Shown: positions 34,686 through 44,487, counted from the stretch's first letter. The stretch is 64,000 nt of DNA from Streptomyces cellostaticus (GCF_023630175.1 NZ_JALLIN010000002.1:186001-250000), one strand, 5' to 3'. Notes: generated by a model from the letters alone, not told the origin. Program-made: numbers and translations.

Positions 34686-36230
34686 GTGCGCCCGAGCACG
34701 ACAGGTACTGCGTCCTTGCCTTCCACTGCACTCCCCTCCCGCTTCATGCCCGCCGGGCCGCCGCGCGGCCCCGGCCGGCCGGCCTGGCTGTCCCCGGCCG
34801 TGTTCCGCACGGAGGCCCTCGCGGGCCTGGTGGTCGGTCTCGCCCTGATCCCGGAGGCGATCTCCTTCTCCGTGATCGCCGGTGTCGACCCGAAGGTCGG
34901 GCTGTACGCCGCCTGCACCATGGCGATGGTGATCGCGTTCGTCGGCGGCCGGCCCGCGATGATCTCCGCCGCCACCGGTGCCGTCGCCCTGGTCGTCGCG
35001 CCGGTCGTCCGCCAGCACGGCCTGGGCTACCTGATCGCCACGGTCCTCCTCGCCGGCGTCTTCCAGATCGTCCTCGGCGCGCTGGGCGTGGCCAAGCTGA
35101 TGCGGTTCGTGCCGCGCAGCGTGATGGTCGGCTTCGTGAACGCCCTGGGCATCCTGCTGTTCACCGCCCAGATCCCCAACCTGCACGACGTGCCCTGGCC
35201 GGTCTACCCGCTCGTCGTCGGCGGTCTGGTGCTGATGGTGCTGTTCCCGAGGCTGACCAGGGCGGTGCCCGCTCCCCTGGTGGCGATCGTGATCCTGACC
35301 GTGATCACTGTCGCGGCCGGGATCGCGGTGCCGACCGTCGGCGACAAGGGCAAGCTGCCGTCCTCGCTGCCGGTGCCGGGACTGCCGGACGTGCCGTTCA
35401 CCCTCCACACCCTCACCGTGATCGCCCCCTACGCCTTCGCCATGGCCCTGGTGGGGATCATGGAGTCGATGATGACCGCCAAGCTGGTCGACGACCTCAC
35501 CGACACCCCCTCCAACAAGACCCGTGAGGCGGTCGGCCAGGGCATCGCCAACATCGTCACCGGCCTCTTCGGCGGCATGGGCGGCTGCGGCATGATCGGC
35601 CAGACGATGATCAACGTGAAGAGCGGCGCCCGCACCCGCCTGTCGACGTTCCTGGCCGGGTTCTTCCTGCTCGTCCTGTGCATCGTCCTCGGCCCCGTCG
35701 TCTCCACGATCCCCATGGCCGCCCTGGTCGCCGTCATGGTCCTGGTCTCCGTCAGCACCTTCGACTGGCACTCGGTCAGGCCCGCCACCCTCAAGCGGAT
35801 GCCGATCGGCGAGACCACCGTCATGGTGATCACCGTGGCCGTCGTCGTCGCCACCGGGAACCTGTCCATCGGCGTCGTCGTGGGCTCCCTGACCGCCATG
35901 GTCGTCTTCGCCCGCCGCGTCGCCCACCTCACCGAGGTCACCTCGGTCACCGACCCCGACGGCACCCAGGTCGTCTACGCCGTCACCGGCCAGCTCTTCT
36001 TCGCCTCCTCCAACGACCTCGTCACCCAGTTCGACTACGCCGGCGACCCCGACAAGGTGGTCATCGACCTCACCGGCACCCACGTCTGGGACGCGTCCTC
36101 GGTCGCCGCCCTCGACGCCATCGAGACCAAGTACGCCCAGCGCGGCAAGACCGTGGAGATCATCGGCCTGAACAGTCCCAGCGCCCACCTCCACGACAGA
36201 CTCAGCGGCGAACTCACCGCCGGCCACTGA
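34686..36230 (+). CDS. SulP-family anion transporter with STAS domain
   Basis: A 514-aa membrane protein with 10-12 helices. [21 protein letters not shown] and GVNA-like [12 protein letters not shown] are SulP signatures, as is the [15 protein letters not shown] segment. The C-terminal ~100 residues are a STAS domain ([19 protein letters not shown]). Substrate could be sulfate, bicarbonate or another anion. The N-terminus is uncertain: GTG at 34686 or ATG at 34746, neither with a good ribosome site. Confidence 0.88.
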   Translation: MRPSTTGTASLPSTALPSRFMPAGPPRGPGRPAWLSPAVFRTEALAGLVVGLALIPEAISFSVIAGVDPKVGLYAACTMAMVIAFVGGRPAMISAATGAVALVVAPVVRQHGLGYLIATVLLAGVFQIVLGALGVAKLMRFVPRSVMVGFVNALGILLFTAQIPNLHDVPWPVYPLVVGGLVLMVLFPRLTRAVPAPLVAIVILTVITVAAGIAVPTVGDKGKLPSSLPVPGLPDVPFTLHTLTVIAPYAFAMALVGIMESMMTAKLVDDLTDTPSNKTREAVGQGIANIVTGLFGGMGGCGMIGQTMINVKSGARTRLSTFLAGFFLLVLCIVLGPVVSTIPMAALVAVMVLVSVSTFDWHSVRPATLKRMPIGETTVMVITVAVVVATGNLSIGVVVGSLTAMVVFARRVAHLTEVTSVTDPDGTQVVYAVTGQLFFASSNDLVTQFDYAGDPDKVVIDLTGTHVWDASSVAALDAIETKYAQRGKTVEIIGLNSPSAHLHDRLSGELTAGH

Positions 36231-36561
36231 GCCGGGCGGGTACGGTCCACGCCCCGTCCCGCGGCGTGGCGGCCCCCCGGGGTGGACGGCACCCGGCCCG
36301 GTCCGCGTGCCGGGTGCCACCGTCCTCCCGCCCCGCCCTCCGAGGGGCCGAACGGGTGATGTCCTCTCCTGCGCGTCCGCGCCCGGGGGCGGCGGGCCGC
36401 GGCGGCCTCGCCCGGCCCCCGTCGGCGTCGGCGGTCGCGGGCGCCGGCACCGCGGCCCCGCGCGGGCCGCCGCACTCCCCTTCACGCACCGTCACCGTCG
36501 GGGGTGCGTGGCCGTACACCTGCGCCTAGCGTCGCGGGTGGGGGCCAGCCAGGGAGTGGAC

Positions 36562-37056
36562 ATGAGCCGAGCCAAGCGCAGCAGGACCCTCAGCACGGCC
36601 CGCCGGCGGGCGTCGGGGTTCGCGTCCCGCGACGTGACGGCACCCGAACCCGAGTCGTCGCGGCCGACGCCGGCGCCCGGTCACGGCTTCCCGCCCGTTC
36701 CCCCGCTCCGGTCCGCGCGTCTGCGCATATCCGGGACCAACCCCTGGTCGGTCACGCTGATGAGCTTCCTCCTCCTGGGCGGCCTGGGAGTGTGCGTCCT
36801 CGGCGCGGTGCTCGCCGCGTCGGTGATCGTGGACATCGTGGCCCCCGGCGAGGGGCCGGCGCCGTCGCAGACACTGTTCGTCGCCGCCGTGGCCCTCGCG
36901 CTGGAGGTGCTCCTGGGCACCGCCGTGGCAGGCCTGTACAGCCTCATGCACAACTACACCGCGCGGTCCGGCAACGGTGTCCGAGTGACCCTGGCCGACG
37001 CCCCCGGCGATCCGGCACCGGCGGGAGCCCGGGGAGACGAAGCCCGGGAGGCGTAG
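36562..37056 (+). CDS. DUF3566-like membrane protein
   Basis: A 164-aa protein with a disordered basic N-terminus (~65 aa) and two membrane helices (about 70-100 and 112-135). The region RLRISGTNPWSVTLMSFLL through GLYSLMHNYTARSGNGVRVTL resembles the DUF3566 proteins usually encoded near gyrA. AGGGAGTGG precedes the ATG. Role unknown, possibly cell envelope or division. Confidence 0.75.
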   Translation: MSRAKRSRTLSTARRRASGFASRDVTAPEPESSRPTPAPGHGFPPVPPLRSARLRISGTNPWSVTLMSFLLLGGLGVCVLGAVLAASVIVDIVAPGEGPAPSQTLFVAAVALALEVLLGTAVAGLYSLMHNYTARSGNGVRVTLADAPGDPAPAGARGDEAREA

Positions 37057-37255
37057 GGCGCCGGCGCGCGGCGTCCGCGCGTGGCACCGGCGCGATCGCG
37101 TCCCCGTTGAGCCGGCGGTCGACCGGCGCGACCGCGCGGGCGACGCGGACGAGGGGCCCGGGGACGTTTCGCGGCACCGGTGACGCGTGGGTACGCGGGC
37201 CGGCGCACGGCGTCGCCGGACGGGCGCACGAGCCCGCCCCGTCGCGACCGGGGTT

Positions 37256-38179
37256 TCACCTCGTCCGCCGACGGGTCCGTCGCACCTCCCTGTCGACGGC
37301 CCAGGCGTCCGCCACCGGACCGAGGTGGCCGAGCTTGTCGGGGTTGATGACCGAGCGGATGGTCTGGACCCGCCCGTCGAGCACGTCGAGGGCCAGGGCG
37401 TGGAGCACCCTGCCGTCCCGGTCGCGGAAGATGGCGCCCGGCCGGCCGTTGACCTCCTGCGGCTCGAACGTCACGTCGACCCGGGCCAGCAGCGGCACGA
37501 CGGAGGCGAGCAGCCGGGCCACGTTCTCGGCGCCGACGACGGACCTGGCGAGCTGCGGCGCCTTCCCGCCGCCGTCCCCGACCATCTGCGCATCGGCGGC
37601 CAGCAGATCCCGCAGGCCGGTGACATCGCCTTCGCTGAGGGCGTCGAAGAACCGCCTCGCCAGTTCCTGCCGCTCCTGACGGTCCGCTTCGAAGCGCGGC
37701 CGCCCGGCCTCCATGTGCCGCCTTGCCCGTACCAGCAGTTGACGGCACGCCGCCTCCGAACGCCCCACCGCTGAGGCGATGTCGCCGAACCCGAAGCCGA
37801 ACACCTCCCGCAGCACGAACACCGACCGCTCCAGCGGGCTGAGCCGCTCCAGAAGCAGCAGCGCCGCCATCGACACCGAGTCGGACAGTTCCGCCGAGCG
37901 CGCCGGATCCTGGTACGGGTCGCTCAGCAGCGGCTCGGGGAACCACGGACCCACGTACTCCTCCCGCCGGACCCGCGCGGAGCGCAGCACGTCGATCGAG
38001 ATCCGTGTGACCGTGGTGGACAGAAACGCCTTGACCGAAGTGGGCCGGGTGGCCGAGGCGTCGAAGCGCAGCCAGGTCTCCTGCACCGCGTCCTCGGCCT
38101 CGCTCACACTGCCCAGAATCCGGTAGGCGATCGAGAACAGCAGAGGCCGCAACTCCTCGAACTCCTCGACCTTGTTCAC
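37256..38179 (-). CDS. ECF41-type RNA polymerase sigma factor (SigJ-like)
   Basis: A 307-aa sigma factor. Region 2 (about 8-75, LLFSIAYRILGSVSEAEDAVQETWLR) and region 4 (about 115-165, LSPLERSVFVLREVFGFGFGDIA) are followed by a ~125-aa SnoaL-like domain ending in NPDKLGHLG, the mark of the ECF41 group. In this group the C-terminal extension tunes activity in place of an anti-sigma factor. The gene lies 199 bp downstream of the carboxymuconolactone decarboxylase gene on the same strand, the usual ECF41 pairing. Confidence 0.95.
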   Translation of the reverse strand: MNKVEEFEELRPLLFSIAYRILGSVSEAEDAVQETWLRFDASATRPTSVKAFLSTTVTRISIDVLRSARVRREEYVGPWFPEPLLSDPYQDPARSAELSDSVSMAALLLLERLSPLERSVFVLREVFGFGFGDIASAVGRSEAACRQLLVRARRHMEAGRPRFEADRQERQELARRFFDALSEGDVTGLRDLLAADAQMVGDGGGKAPQLARSVVGAENVARLLASVVPLLARVDVTFEPQEVNGRPGAIFRDRDGRVLHALALDVLDGRVQTIRSVINPDKLGHLGPVADAWAVDREVRRTRRRTR

Positions 38180-38378
38180 GCCGCATCCTCCTCCGGTGAC
38201 GCGTCGGTCAGGGTTGGCCCGTCAAGGAGCGGACCTCGGCTGACGCGGCACCAGGTCCTCCCGCCCCGCCGGACGTTCCCGGCACGGGCCGGTCCGATGA
38301 TCCTCGCGGCCCGTCGGCGGGGCCGTACGGCTCCCGGCCACCAGGGCCCTCGACAACGGCCTCGGCGTCACGGTCCGT

Positions 38379-38852
38379 TCAGTGGAACCGCCCGGCCTCG
38401 TCATCACCGGCGGGCCGGCGGGCGATGACGTTCAGCCGGTTCGCCGTGTTCATGAAGGAGATCAGGACCGCCAGGGCGGTGAGCTGCTCCTCGTCGTAGT
38501 GCCGCGTGACACGTGCCCAGACCTCGTCGCCGACCCCGCCGGCCCCGTCCGCGATCCGGGTGGCCCGCTCCGCCAGTTCCAGCGCGGCACGCTCGGCCCC
38601 GGTGAAGACGGTGGCCTCCCGCCACGCCGCCACCAGGTTCAGCCGCACCGGGGACTCGCCGGCCGCGGCGGCCTCCTTGGTGTGCATGTCGACGCAGGCG
38701 GCGCAGCCGTTGATCTGGCTGACGCGCAGCGCCACGAGTTCCTGCGTCGCGGCCGGCAGCGGCGACTCCTTGAGCACCCTGCCCGCCGACATGAGGTGCT
38801 TGAGTGCCTTGGCGGCGCCCGGGTCGGCGAAGTAGTCCAGTCGCGCGTCCAT
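38379..38852 (-). CDS. Carboxymuconolactone decarboxylase family protein, ECF41 target
   Basis: A 157-aa AhpD/CMD-like protein. The redox pair in CAACVDMHTKEA (with Cys-x2-Cys and the downstream His) is intact, suggesting thiol-dependent peroxidase or disulfide chemistry. Helices ALRVSQING and a C-terminal NTANRLNVIAR match the family. It is the standard neighbour and target of ECF41 sigma factors and has a matching promoter upstream. GGAGGAGG precedes the ATG. Confidence 0.93.
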   Translation of the reverse strand: MDARLDYFADPGAAKALKHLMSAGRVLKESPLPAATQELVALRVSQINGCAACVDMHTKEAAAAGESPVRLNLVAAWREATVFTGAERAALELAERATRIADGAGGVGDEVWARVTRHYDEEQLTALAVLISFMNTANRLNVIARRPAGDDEAGRFH

Positions 38853-38891
38853 CGCGTCCTCCTCCGTGTCCTTCGGTGGCTACACCCCTGG

Positions 38892-38918
38892 GACGAGACG
38901 GCCCCGCGCCCTGTGACA
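38892..38918 (-). promoter_or_regulatory. ECF41-type promoter
   Basis: On the minus strand TGTCACA (complement of 38912-38918) and CGTC (complement of 38892-38895) are exactly 16 bp apart, identical to the ECF41 consensus I know from the literature, 40 bp before the CMD start. A second GGTGTCAC lies just upstream. This implies the sigma factor two genes down drives its own operon. Confidence 0.85.
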
Positions 38919-39278
38919 CCGCCGCGTGACACCGGTGCGTGTGATCCGCATGACGCCGCGCGTCCCGGCGGGACGTACCGGAGCGCACCGGACACCTCCG
39001 GGACCCGGCACGCGCGTACGGCTCCCGCGTGCTCGACCCCCCGGTGGTGACGCAGAGCGCGTCGGGCGGCGACGGCCGCACACCCGCCGTCCGGATCCGG
39101 GCGCCCGCGCTCGGGATGCGGGCCCCGGCATCTGCTGGATACGCTCGCTGGGTGGCCGGGTGACGATGGCCCGAGGCAGGGCCGTGGCGCGGCAGCCGCC
39201 CCACCCCGCCCGCGGAAACGAGGACGTCCGCAGTCCAAGCCTCCGCAGTGCTCACGCCTCCACGGGAGGAAGGTCGCG

Positions 39279-39857
39279 ATGAGGTTCACCCGCATCCGTA
39301 CAGCAAAGGCCGCCGCGGCGGCCGTGTTCGCCATCCCGCTCACCCTCGGAGGGCTGGCGTCGCAGAGCCAGGCCCAGGACGCGTCTCCCAGCCCGTCGGG
39401 GACGTTCGGCTCCGGCTGCTCGGCGCTGTCGCAGAAGGTCGACACGGCCAAGGACAAGGTCATGGAGGCCGCGTCCGCCTATCCACAGCTCAGCCAGCTC
39501 GTCTCGGCGACGGTCAGGGCACAGTTGACCGACACCCTGGACGGCAAGTCCGACATCACCGTCTTCGCCCCGAACGACCAGGCGTTCAAGAACGTCACCG
39601 CCTCACAGCTCGCCTCGCTGCTCAGCGATCCGGGGCAGCTCAAGAAGGTGCTGACCTACCACGTCGTGGACGAGGCGATCACGCCGGACGATCTTTCCGA
39701 CGGCTCCTTCACCACGGTGGAGGGCGGCAAGCTGACCACGTCGGGCTCGGGCAGTGACTTCAAGGTCAACGGCAAGGCGAGCATCGTCTGCGGCAACATC
39801 AAGGCCGCGAACGCCACCATCTACGTCGTCGACCAGGTCCTCCAGCCCCCGTCCTGA
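39279..39857 (+). CDS. Secreted fasciclin-domain protein
   Basis: A 192-aa exported protein with signal peptide (MRFTRIRTAKAAAAAVFAIPLTLGG, cleavage after ~SQA) and one fasciclin (FAS1) domain. H1 motif DITVFAPNDQAF, YH motif VLTYHVV and H2-like ATIYVVDQVLQPP are all present. FAS1 domains mediate adhesion. GGGAGGAAGG lies upstream of the ATG. Two terminators follow. Confidence 0.93.
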   Translation: MRFTRIRTAKAAAAAVFAIPLTLGGLASQSQAQDASPSPSGTFGSGCSALSQKVDTAKDKVMEAASAYPQLSQLVSATVRAQLTDTLDGKSDITVFAPNDQAFKNVTASQLASLLSDPGQLKKVLTYHVVDEAITPDDLSDGSFTTVEGGKLTTSGSGSDFKVNGKASIVCGNIKAANATIYVVDQVLQPPS

Positions 39858-39871
39858 CCCGCACGCGCGCT

Positions 39872-39947
39872 GGTTCGCCCCGCCCGCCGGACGGGGCGAA
39901 CCCGCGCGCGCCGGGCTGTCCGGCCCGCGCTCAGGGCCGGACAGCCC
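39872..39947 (+). terminator. Tandem terminators after the fasciclin gene
   Basis: GGTTCGCCCCG (39872-39882) pairs with 39892-39902, and GGGCTGTCCGGCCC (39913-39926) pairs with 39934-39947; both are perfect stems of 11 and 14 bp. Confidence 0.8.
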
Positions 39948-40027
39948 CTGCCGGAGCCGGCCGGAGGCGCGGTGTGATGGAGCGGGGCCGACCCGATGAC
40001 CGCCGCGCCGACGGACCGAGGTACGCC

Positions 40028-42358
40028 ATGAACCACGCCACCCGCACCGCACAGCCGCACCGCCGGGCCGCGGCGGCCGGCTCGCCACGGGTCGAGCCCG
40101 TCCTCCTGGCCGTCACCGCGAGCGCCCTGGCCGCCGGCGGCCTCGCCCGGCTGGCCGGTGCGACCGGCCTCGCCGACCTGCTGTGGGCGCTCGGGACGCT
40201 GTCGGCCGTCGTGCCCGCGGCGGGATGGGTGCTCGCCGCGCTGCGGCGCGGCCGTGCGGGCGTGGACCTCATCGCCGTGCTCGCGCTGGGCGGGACCCTG
40301 GCCGTCCACGAGTACCTGGCCGGCGCCCTGATCGCGCTGATGCTGGCCACCGGCCGCACCCTGGAGGCCGCGGCCCAGCGGCGCGCCTCCCACGACCTGC
40401 GGGCCCTGCTGGAACACGCGCCGCGCTCGGCCCGGCGGCGCACCGGCGCCGGTGTGGCCCCGGTGCCGCCGGCCGAGATCGCCGTCGGTGACCTCCTCGT
40501 CGTCGGCCCCGGCGAGGTGGTCCCCGTCGACGGCCGCCTGGAGGACGTCACCGCCGTACTCGACGAATCCGTCCTCACGGGCGAGTCGTCGCAGGTCGAA
40601 CGGGTGCGGGGCGATCCGGTGCGCAGCGGCGTGGTCAACGCGGGGAGCGCCTTCGAGCTGCGCGCCACCGCCTCCGAGCAGGACAGCACCTACGCCGGGA
40701 TCGTGCGTCTGGCCCGGGAGGCCGGGGCCGAGTCCGCGCCCGTCGTACGGCTGGCCGACCGCTACGCCGCCTGGTTCCTGCCCCTCTCCCTCCTCGTGGC
40801 GGGGCTGGCCTGGCTGATCAGCGGCTCCGCCGTGCGGGCCGTGGCGGTTCTGGTGGTCGCCACGCCCTGCCCGCTGCTGCTGGCCGCCCCGGTCGCCGTG
40901 GTCTCCGGACTGTCCCGTGCCTCCCGTCTCGGTGTCGTCGTACGCGACGGCGGCGCACTGGAGAACCTGGGCCGCGCCCGCACCCTCCTGCTCGACAAGA
41001 CCGGCACCCTCACCCGCGGCCGCCCCCGCGTCCTCGACGTCATCGCCGCCCCCGGATCCAGGCCCGCCGAAGTGCTCCGGCTGGCGGCCTCCGTCGATCA
41101 GTACTCGCCCCACGTCCTGGCCCAGGCCATCGTCGACACGGCCCGGGAGCGGGGGCTGGGTCTGGCGGTTCCCGTCGGCGTCACCGAGGAGCCCGGCCGG
41201 GGCGCGAGCGGCACCGTCGACGGCCGGCGGGTCTCCATCGGCCGTATCGGCCGCACGGAGGCACGGCCGTCCTGGTCGAGGGCGGTCGAGAACCGTGCGC
41301 TCCTCGACGGCGCCGCCGTCGCCTGGCTCTCGGTCGACGGGCGTCCGGCCGGGGCGCTGCTGCTGCGCGACCCCCTGCGCCCCGACGCCCCACGGACCCT
41401 GCGCCACCTGCGGGCGGCGGGCATCGAGCGGCTGCTGATGCTCACCGGCGACCGTGCCGCACCCGCCCGCGAGGCCGCCGCCGTCCTCGGCCTGGACGAC
41501 GTGCGCGCCGAGCTCGGCCCCGCCGACAAGGTCGCCGTCGTGCGCGCCGAACGCGAGCGCGCCGTCACCGTGATGGTCGGCGACGGCGTCAACGACGCCC
41601 CCGCGCTGGCCGCCGCCGACATCGGCGTCGCCATGGGCGCCCGTGGGTCCACGGCCTCCTCCGAGGCCGCCGACATCGTCCTGACCACCGACCGCCTCGA
41701 CCGCCTCGCCGACGCCGTCGGCATCGCCCGGCGGGCCCGGCGCATCGCCGTCCAGAGCGCCCTCGGCGGCATGCTGATGTCCCTGGCCGCGATGGCCGCG
41801 GCCGCCGCCGGTCTGCTGCCGCCCGCCCCCGGCGCCCTGCTCCAGGAGGTCATCGACGTCGCCGTCATCCTCAACGCCCTGCGCGCCCTGCGCGTCGACC
41901 GGACCGTGCGACCGCCGCTGACACCGGCCGCCGAAACCCTCATCCACCGTTTCGCCGCCGAGCACGACGATCTCCAGGACGTCCTGGAATCCGTGCGCGA
42001 CGCCGCCGACCGGCTCTCCGAGGATCCGGGCCCCGGGGCCCTGGCCGCCGTCGAGGAGACCCACCGGCTGCTCACCGAGCGGCTGCTCCCGCACGAGTAC
42101 GCCGAGGAGCACCAGCTCTACCCCGCGCTCGCCCCCACGCTCGGCGGGCCCGAGGCCACCGCCACCATGAGCCGCGCCCACACCGAGATCGAGCGTCTCT
42201 CCCGGCGCATCGCCACCCATCTGCAGCTCGCCCACGCCGACGGCGCCCTGGCCCCCGGGCAACTCGACGACCTGCGGTCCTGCCTCTACGGCCTCAACAC
42301 CGTGCTGCGGCTGCACTTCACCCAGGAGGAGGAGAACTACTTCTCCCTGGCCCCGTGA
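40028..42358 (+). CDS. P1B-5-type metal ATPase with C-terminal hemerythrin domain
   Basis: A 776-aa P-type ATPase. The membrane metal motif is TPC (279-281) rather than CPC. The phosphorylated Asp is in DKTGT (~323), the actuator TGE in VLTGESS, and the hinge GDGVNDAPAL. The final ~150 residues are a hemerythrin-like helical bundle with HEYAEEH, RAHTEIERL and LHFTQEEENYF supplying diiron ligands. No N-terminal heavy-metal domain is present. TPC plus hemerythrin defines the P1B-5 group, linked to nickel or iron export; the real substrate here is unknown. GAGG lies 7 bp before the ATG at 40028. Confidence 0.92.
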   Translation: MNHATRTAQPHRRAAAAGSPRVEPVLLAVTASALAAGGLARLAGATGLADLLWALGTLSAVVPAAGWVLAALRRGRAGVDLIAVLALGGTLAVHEYLAGALIALMLATGRTLEAAAQRRASHDLRALLEHAPRSARRRTGAGVAPVPPAEIAVGDLLVVGPGEVVPVDGRLEDVTAVLDESVLTGESSQVERVRGDPVRSGVVNAGSAFELRATASEQDSTYAGIVRLAREAGAESAPVVRLADRYAAWFLPLSLLVAGLAWLISGSAVRAVAVLVVATPCPLLLAAPVAVVSGLSRASRLGVVVRDGGALENLGRARTLLLDKTGTLTRGRPRVLDVIAAPGSRPAEVLRLAASVDQYSPHVLAQAIVDTARERGLGLAVPVGVTEEPGRGASGTVDGRRVSIGRIGRTEARPSWSRAVENRALLDGAAVAWLSVDGRPAGALLLRDPLRPDAPRTLRHLRAAGIERLLMLTGDRAAPAREAAAVLGLDDVRAELGPADKVAVVRAERERAVTVMVGDGVNDAPALAAADIGVAMGARGSTASSEAADIVLTTDRLDRLADAVGIARRARRIAVQSALGGMLMSLAAMAAAAAGLLPPAPGALLQEVIDVAVILNALRALRVDRTVRPPLTPAAETLIHRFAAEHDDLQDVLESVRDAADRLSEDPGPGALAAVEETHRLLTERLLPHEYAEEHQLYPALAPTLGGPEATATMSRAHTEIERLSRRIATHLQLAHADGALAPGQLDDLRSCLYGLNTVLRLHFTQEEENYFSLAP

Positions 42359-42535
42359 CGGCCAACGGCACGGGGGCGCTTCGGGACCCCGGCACCGGGG
42401 GACGGTCGCAGCCGCGCGGACGACGGTCCGGGGGACGGATCCGGTGCGCGCGGTGGCGCGGGCCCCTGCCCGCCCGGGCGGACAGGGCCGGGGGGGAGCG
42501 GACGGGCCGTCACCGGCAGGCTCTACCATCCGGGC

Positions 42536-43045
42536 ATGACTGCTACCGACCACAACGGTTCCGTGCTGGACATCGAGATCGGGGCCCTCCAGGGCGGCTC
42601 CGCCGATCTGCCGGGCTACGCCGGCCAGGCCGTGCTCATCGTGAACGTCGCCTCCAAGTGCGGGCTGACCCCGCAGTACACCGGCCTGGAGCGGCTCCAG
42701 GAGCGCTACGCCGGGCAGGGCTTCACCGTGCTCGGCGTGCCCTGCAACCAGTTCCTCGGGCAGGAGCCCGGCACCGCCGAGGAGATCGCCGAGTTCTGCT
42801 CGGCCACGTACGGGGTGACCTTCCCGCTGACCGAGAAGGTCGAGGTGAACGGGGAGGGACGGCACGCGCTGTACGAGCGTCTCGTCGGCTTCGCGGACGG
42901 CGAGGGGCACAGCGGGGACATCCGCTGGAACTTCGAGAAGTTCCTGATCGGCCGGGACGGACGGGTCGCCGCCCGGTTCTCGCCGCAGACCGAGCCGGAG
43001 GCGGACGAGGTCGTCGCGGCCATCGAGGGGCAGTTGGGCCGGTAG
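42536..43045 (+). CDS. Glutathione peroxidase-family thiol peroxidase
   Basis: A 169-aa peroxidase. Active-site Cys42 lies in VASKCGLTPQY, with the Gln and Asn of CNQF and Trp in RWNFEKFL completing the catalytic set. It is the cysteine (not selenocysteine) type and should reduce hydroperoxides, probably with thioredoxin since Streptomyces lacks glutathione. It corresponds in position to SCO4444 of S. coelicolor as I remember it. Confidence 0.95.
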   Translation: MTATDHNGSVLDIEIGALQGGSADLPGYAGQAVLIVNVASKCGLTPQYTGLERLQERYAGQGFTVLGVPCNQFLGQEPGTAEEIAEFCSATYGVTFPLTEKVEVNGEGRHALYERLVGFADGEGHSGDIRWNFEKFLIGRDGRVAARFSPQTEPEADEVVAAIEGQLGR

Positions 43046-43072
43046 CCACGGACCCGCCAGGCGCGGCCCCGC

Positions 43073-43128
43073 ACCCGCGAAGAGCCCCCTCGGCAAGGAC
43101 GGCGACTGGTCGAGAGGGCTCCGCGGGT
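43073..43128. terminator. Long hairpin between convergent genes
   Basis: ACCCGCG (43073-43079) pairs with CGCGGGT (43122-43128), enclosing an inner GAGCCC-CTCG / CGAG-GGGCTC stem with one mismatch. It separates the peroxidase gene and the DUF397 gene. Confidence 0.7.
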
Positions 43129-43185
43129 GACGCTTGTGCAGTTGTCGTCGAGCGGCGTCTATGCGCGAGGGGCAGGGAGAGCCAC

Positions 43186-43377
43186 CTAGGCCTTGACCGA
43201 TGCGACGAAGACGTTCCACGCCTCGGCGGGGAAGGCCAGGACCGGGCCGTCGGCGACCTTGGAGTCGCGTACGGCGAGTTCCGCTGCGGTGGGCGACTTG
43301 ACTTCGACGCAGGCGCCGTTGCCCGCGGAGTAGGAAGACTTCATCCACGTCTGCGAAGCGCCCTGAATCAGTGCCAT
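43186..43377 (-). CDS. DUF397 protein
   Basis: A 63-aa DUF397 protein: WMKSSYSAGNGACVEVKS, AVRDSK and a FPAEAWNVFV tail. AGGAGTGGAC precedes the ATG at 43377. The partner XRE regulator gene starts upstream on the same strand with 189 bp between. Position matches SCO4442 from memory. Confidence 0.9.
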   Translation of the reverse strand: MALIQGASQTWMKSSYSAGNGACVEVKSPTAAELAVRDSKVADGPVLAFPAEAWNVFVASVKA

Positions 43378-43566
43378 GTCCACTCCTGTTGCCAATTGCT
43401 GTAGTGCGGTTCACGCCAACCTGGTCGTCCGATTGGCGTGATCGACGCTACCGGGCAACTGCCGCCCACGGAGTAGTCGTTCACTCAAGCGGATGGCATA
43501 TTCCAAGTGAGCCTTCCGCTGGAGTGGACCAATGGTGTACGCTTCCGCGCCACCTTGGAGCACGAC

Positions 43567-44424
43567 TCAGTCGGCGTACTCCTTGGCCATCTTCGCGATG
43601 AGTTGTCGGGACTGTTCCACATTGAGGGACTGTGCCCGCAGATGTTCGTACATCACGGCGTACTTCTGCACGTCCTGCGCCTTCTCCAGGTACAGGTCGC
43701 TGGTGACGCCCTCGAGGTACACCACGCTCGAGTCGGCCGCGTCGGTGAACTCCAGGATCGCGTACTGGCCGTTGAGGCCCGGATGGGCACCCACCTCGAA
43801 CGGCAGCACCTGCACGGTGACGTGCGGGAGCTGGGACATCTCGATCAGGTGCTCGAGCTGCTCGCGCATCACCAGCCGACTGCCCACGACCCGGCGCAGC
43901 GCCGCCTCGTCCAGCACCACCCACAGCCGCAGGGCGGCGCCCTCGGCGGTGATACGTTCCTGTCGCCGCATGCGGACCTGTACGCGCTTCTCGATCTCGG
44001 CCGTCGACGTCTCCGGCAACGCGCCCCGCACCAGGGCCTCCGCGTAGGCGCGGGTCTGCAACAGGCCGGTCACGAGCTGGGGTTCGTACACCCGCAGCGA
44101 CTCGGCGTCGGTCTCCAGACCGATGTACACGCTGTACGGGATGTCCCCGAACGTGTGCCACCAGCCCTGCTGTCGGGAGTCGCGGGCCATCTCCATCAGC
44201 GAGTCGACGATCCGCTGGTCCTCGACCTCGTACACCCCGCACAGGTCGCGCACGTCGCGCTGGCTGATGCTTCTGCGGCCGTTCTCCAGCCGGCTGATCT
44301 TCGACTGCGACACGAGCAGCCGCTCCGCCACCTCTTCGGCCGTCATGCCCTTGAGCTCGCGGAGCCTGCGCAGCTCCTGGCCCAGCCGGCGCCGTCTGAC
44401 GGTGGGATTGACATTGGACGCCAC
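43567..44424 (-). CDS. XRE-family regulator with DUF5753 domain
   Basis: A 285-aa regulator: XRE HTH (about 12-70, LRRLRELKGMTAEEVAERLLVSQSK then ISRLENGRR) and DUF5753 (VTGLLQTRAYAEALVRG, VTVQVLPFE). The GTG start at 44424 has GGAGGTG 8 bp upstream. It pairs with the DUF397 protein downstream. An inverted repeat at 44470 may be its own operator. Confidence 0.92.
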   Translation of the reverse strand: MASNVNPTVRRRRLGQELRRLRELKGMTAEEVAERLLVSQSKISRLENGRRSISQRDVRDLCGVYEVEDQRIVDSLMEMARDSRQQGWWHTFGDIPYSVYIGLETDAESLRVYEPQLVTGLLQTRAYAEALVRGALPETSTAEIEKRVQVRMRRQERITAEGAALRLWVVLDEAALRRVVGSRLVMREQLEHLIEMSQLPHVTVQVLPFEVGAHPGLNGQYAILEFTDAADSSVVYLEGVTSDLYLEKAQDVQKYAVMYEHLRAQSLNVEQSRQLIAKMAKEYAD

Positions 44425-44469
44425 GGGACGTGCACCTCCGGCTGCCTGCCTGTACTTACCACTTTGTGT

Positions 44470-44487
44470 ATCTGCTGTTGAGCAGAT
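44470..44487. promoter_or_regulatory. Inverted repeat upstream of the XRE gene
   Basis: ATCTGCT-gttg-AGCAGAT, a perfect 7-bp dyad 46 bp before the XRE start in an AT-richer patch, is a candidate autoregulatory operator. Confidence 0.4.

Noticed and set aside
36307..36561. Longer N-terminus for the DUF3566-like protein
   Set aside because: Composition is non-native and AGGGAGTGG fixes the ATG at 36562.
39821..43414. 1197-codon leftward open frame
   Set aside because: Antisense to the P-type ATPase and peroxidase, which carry full sets of motifs.
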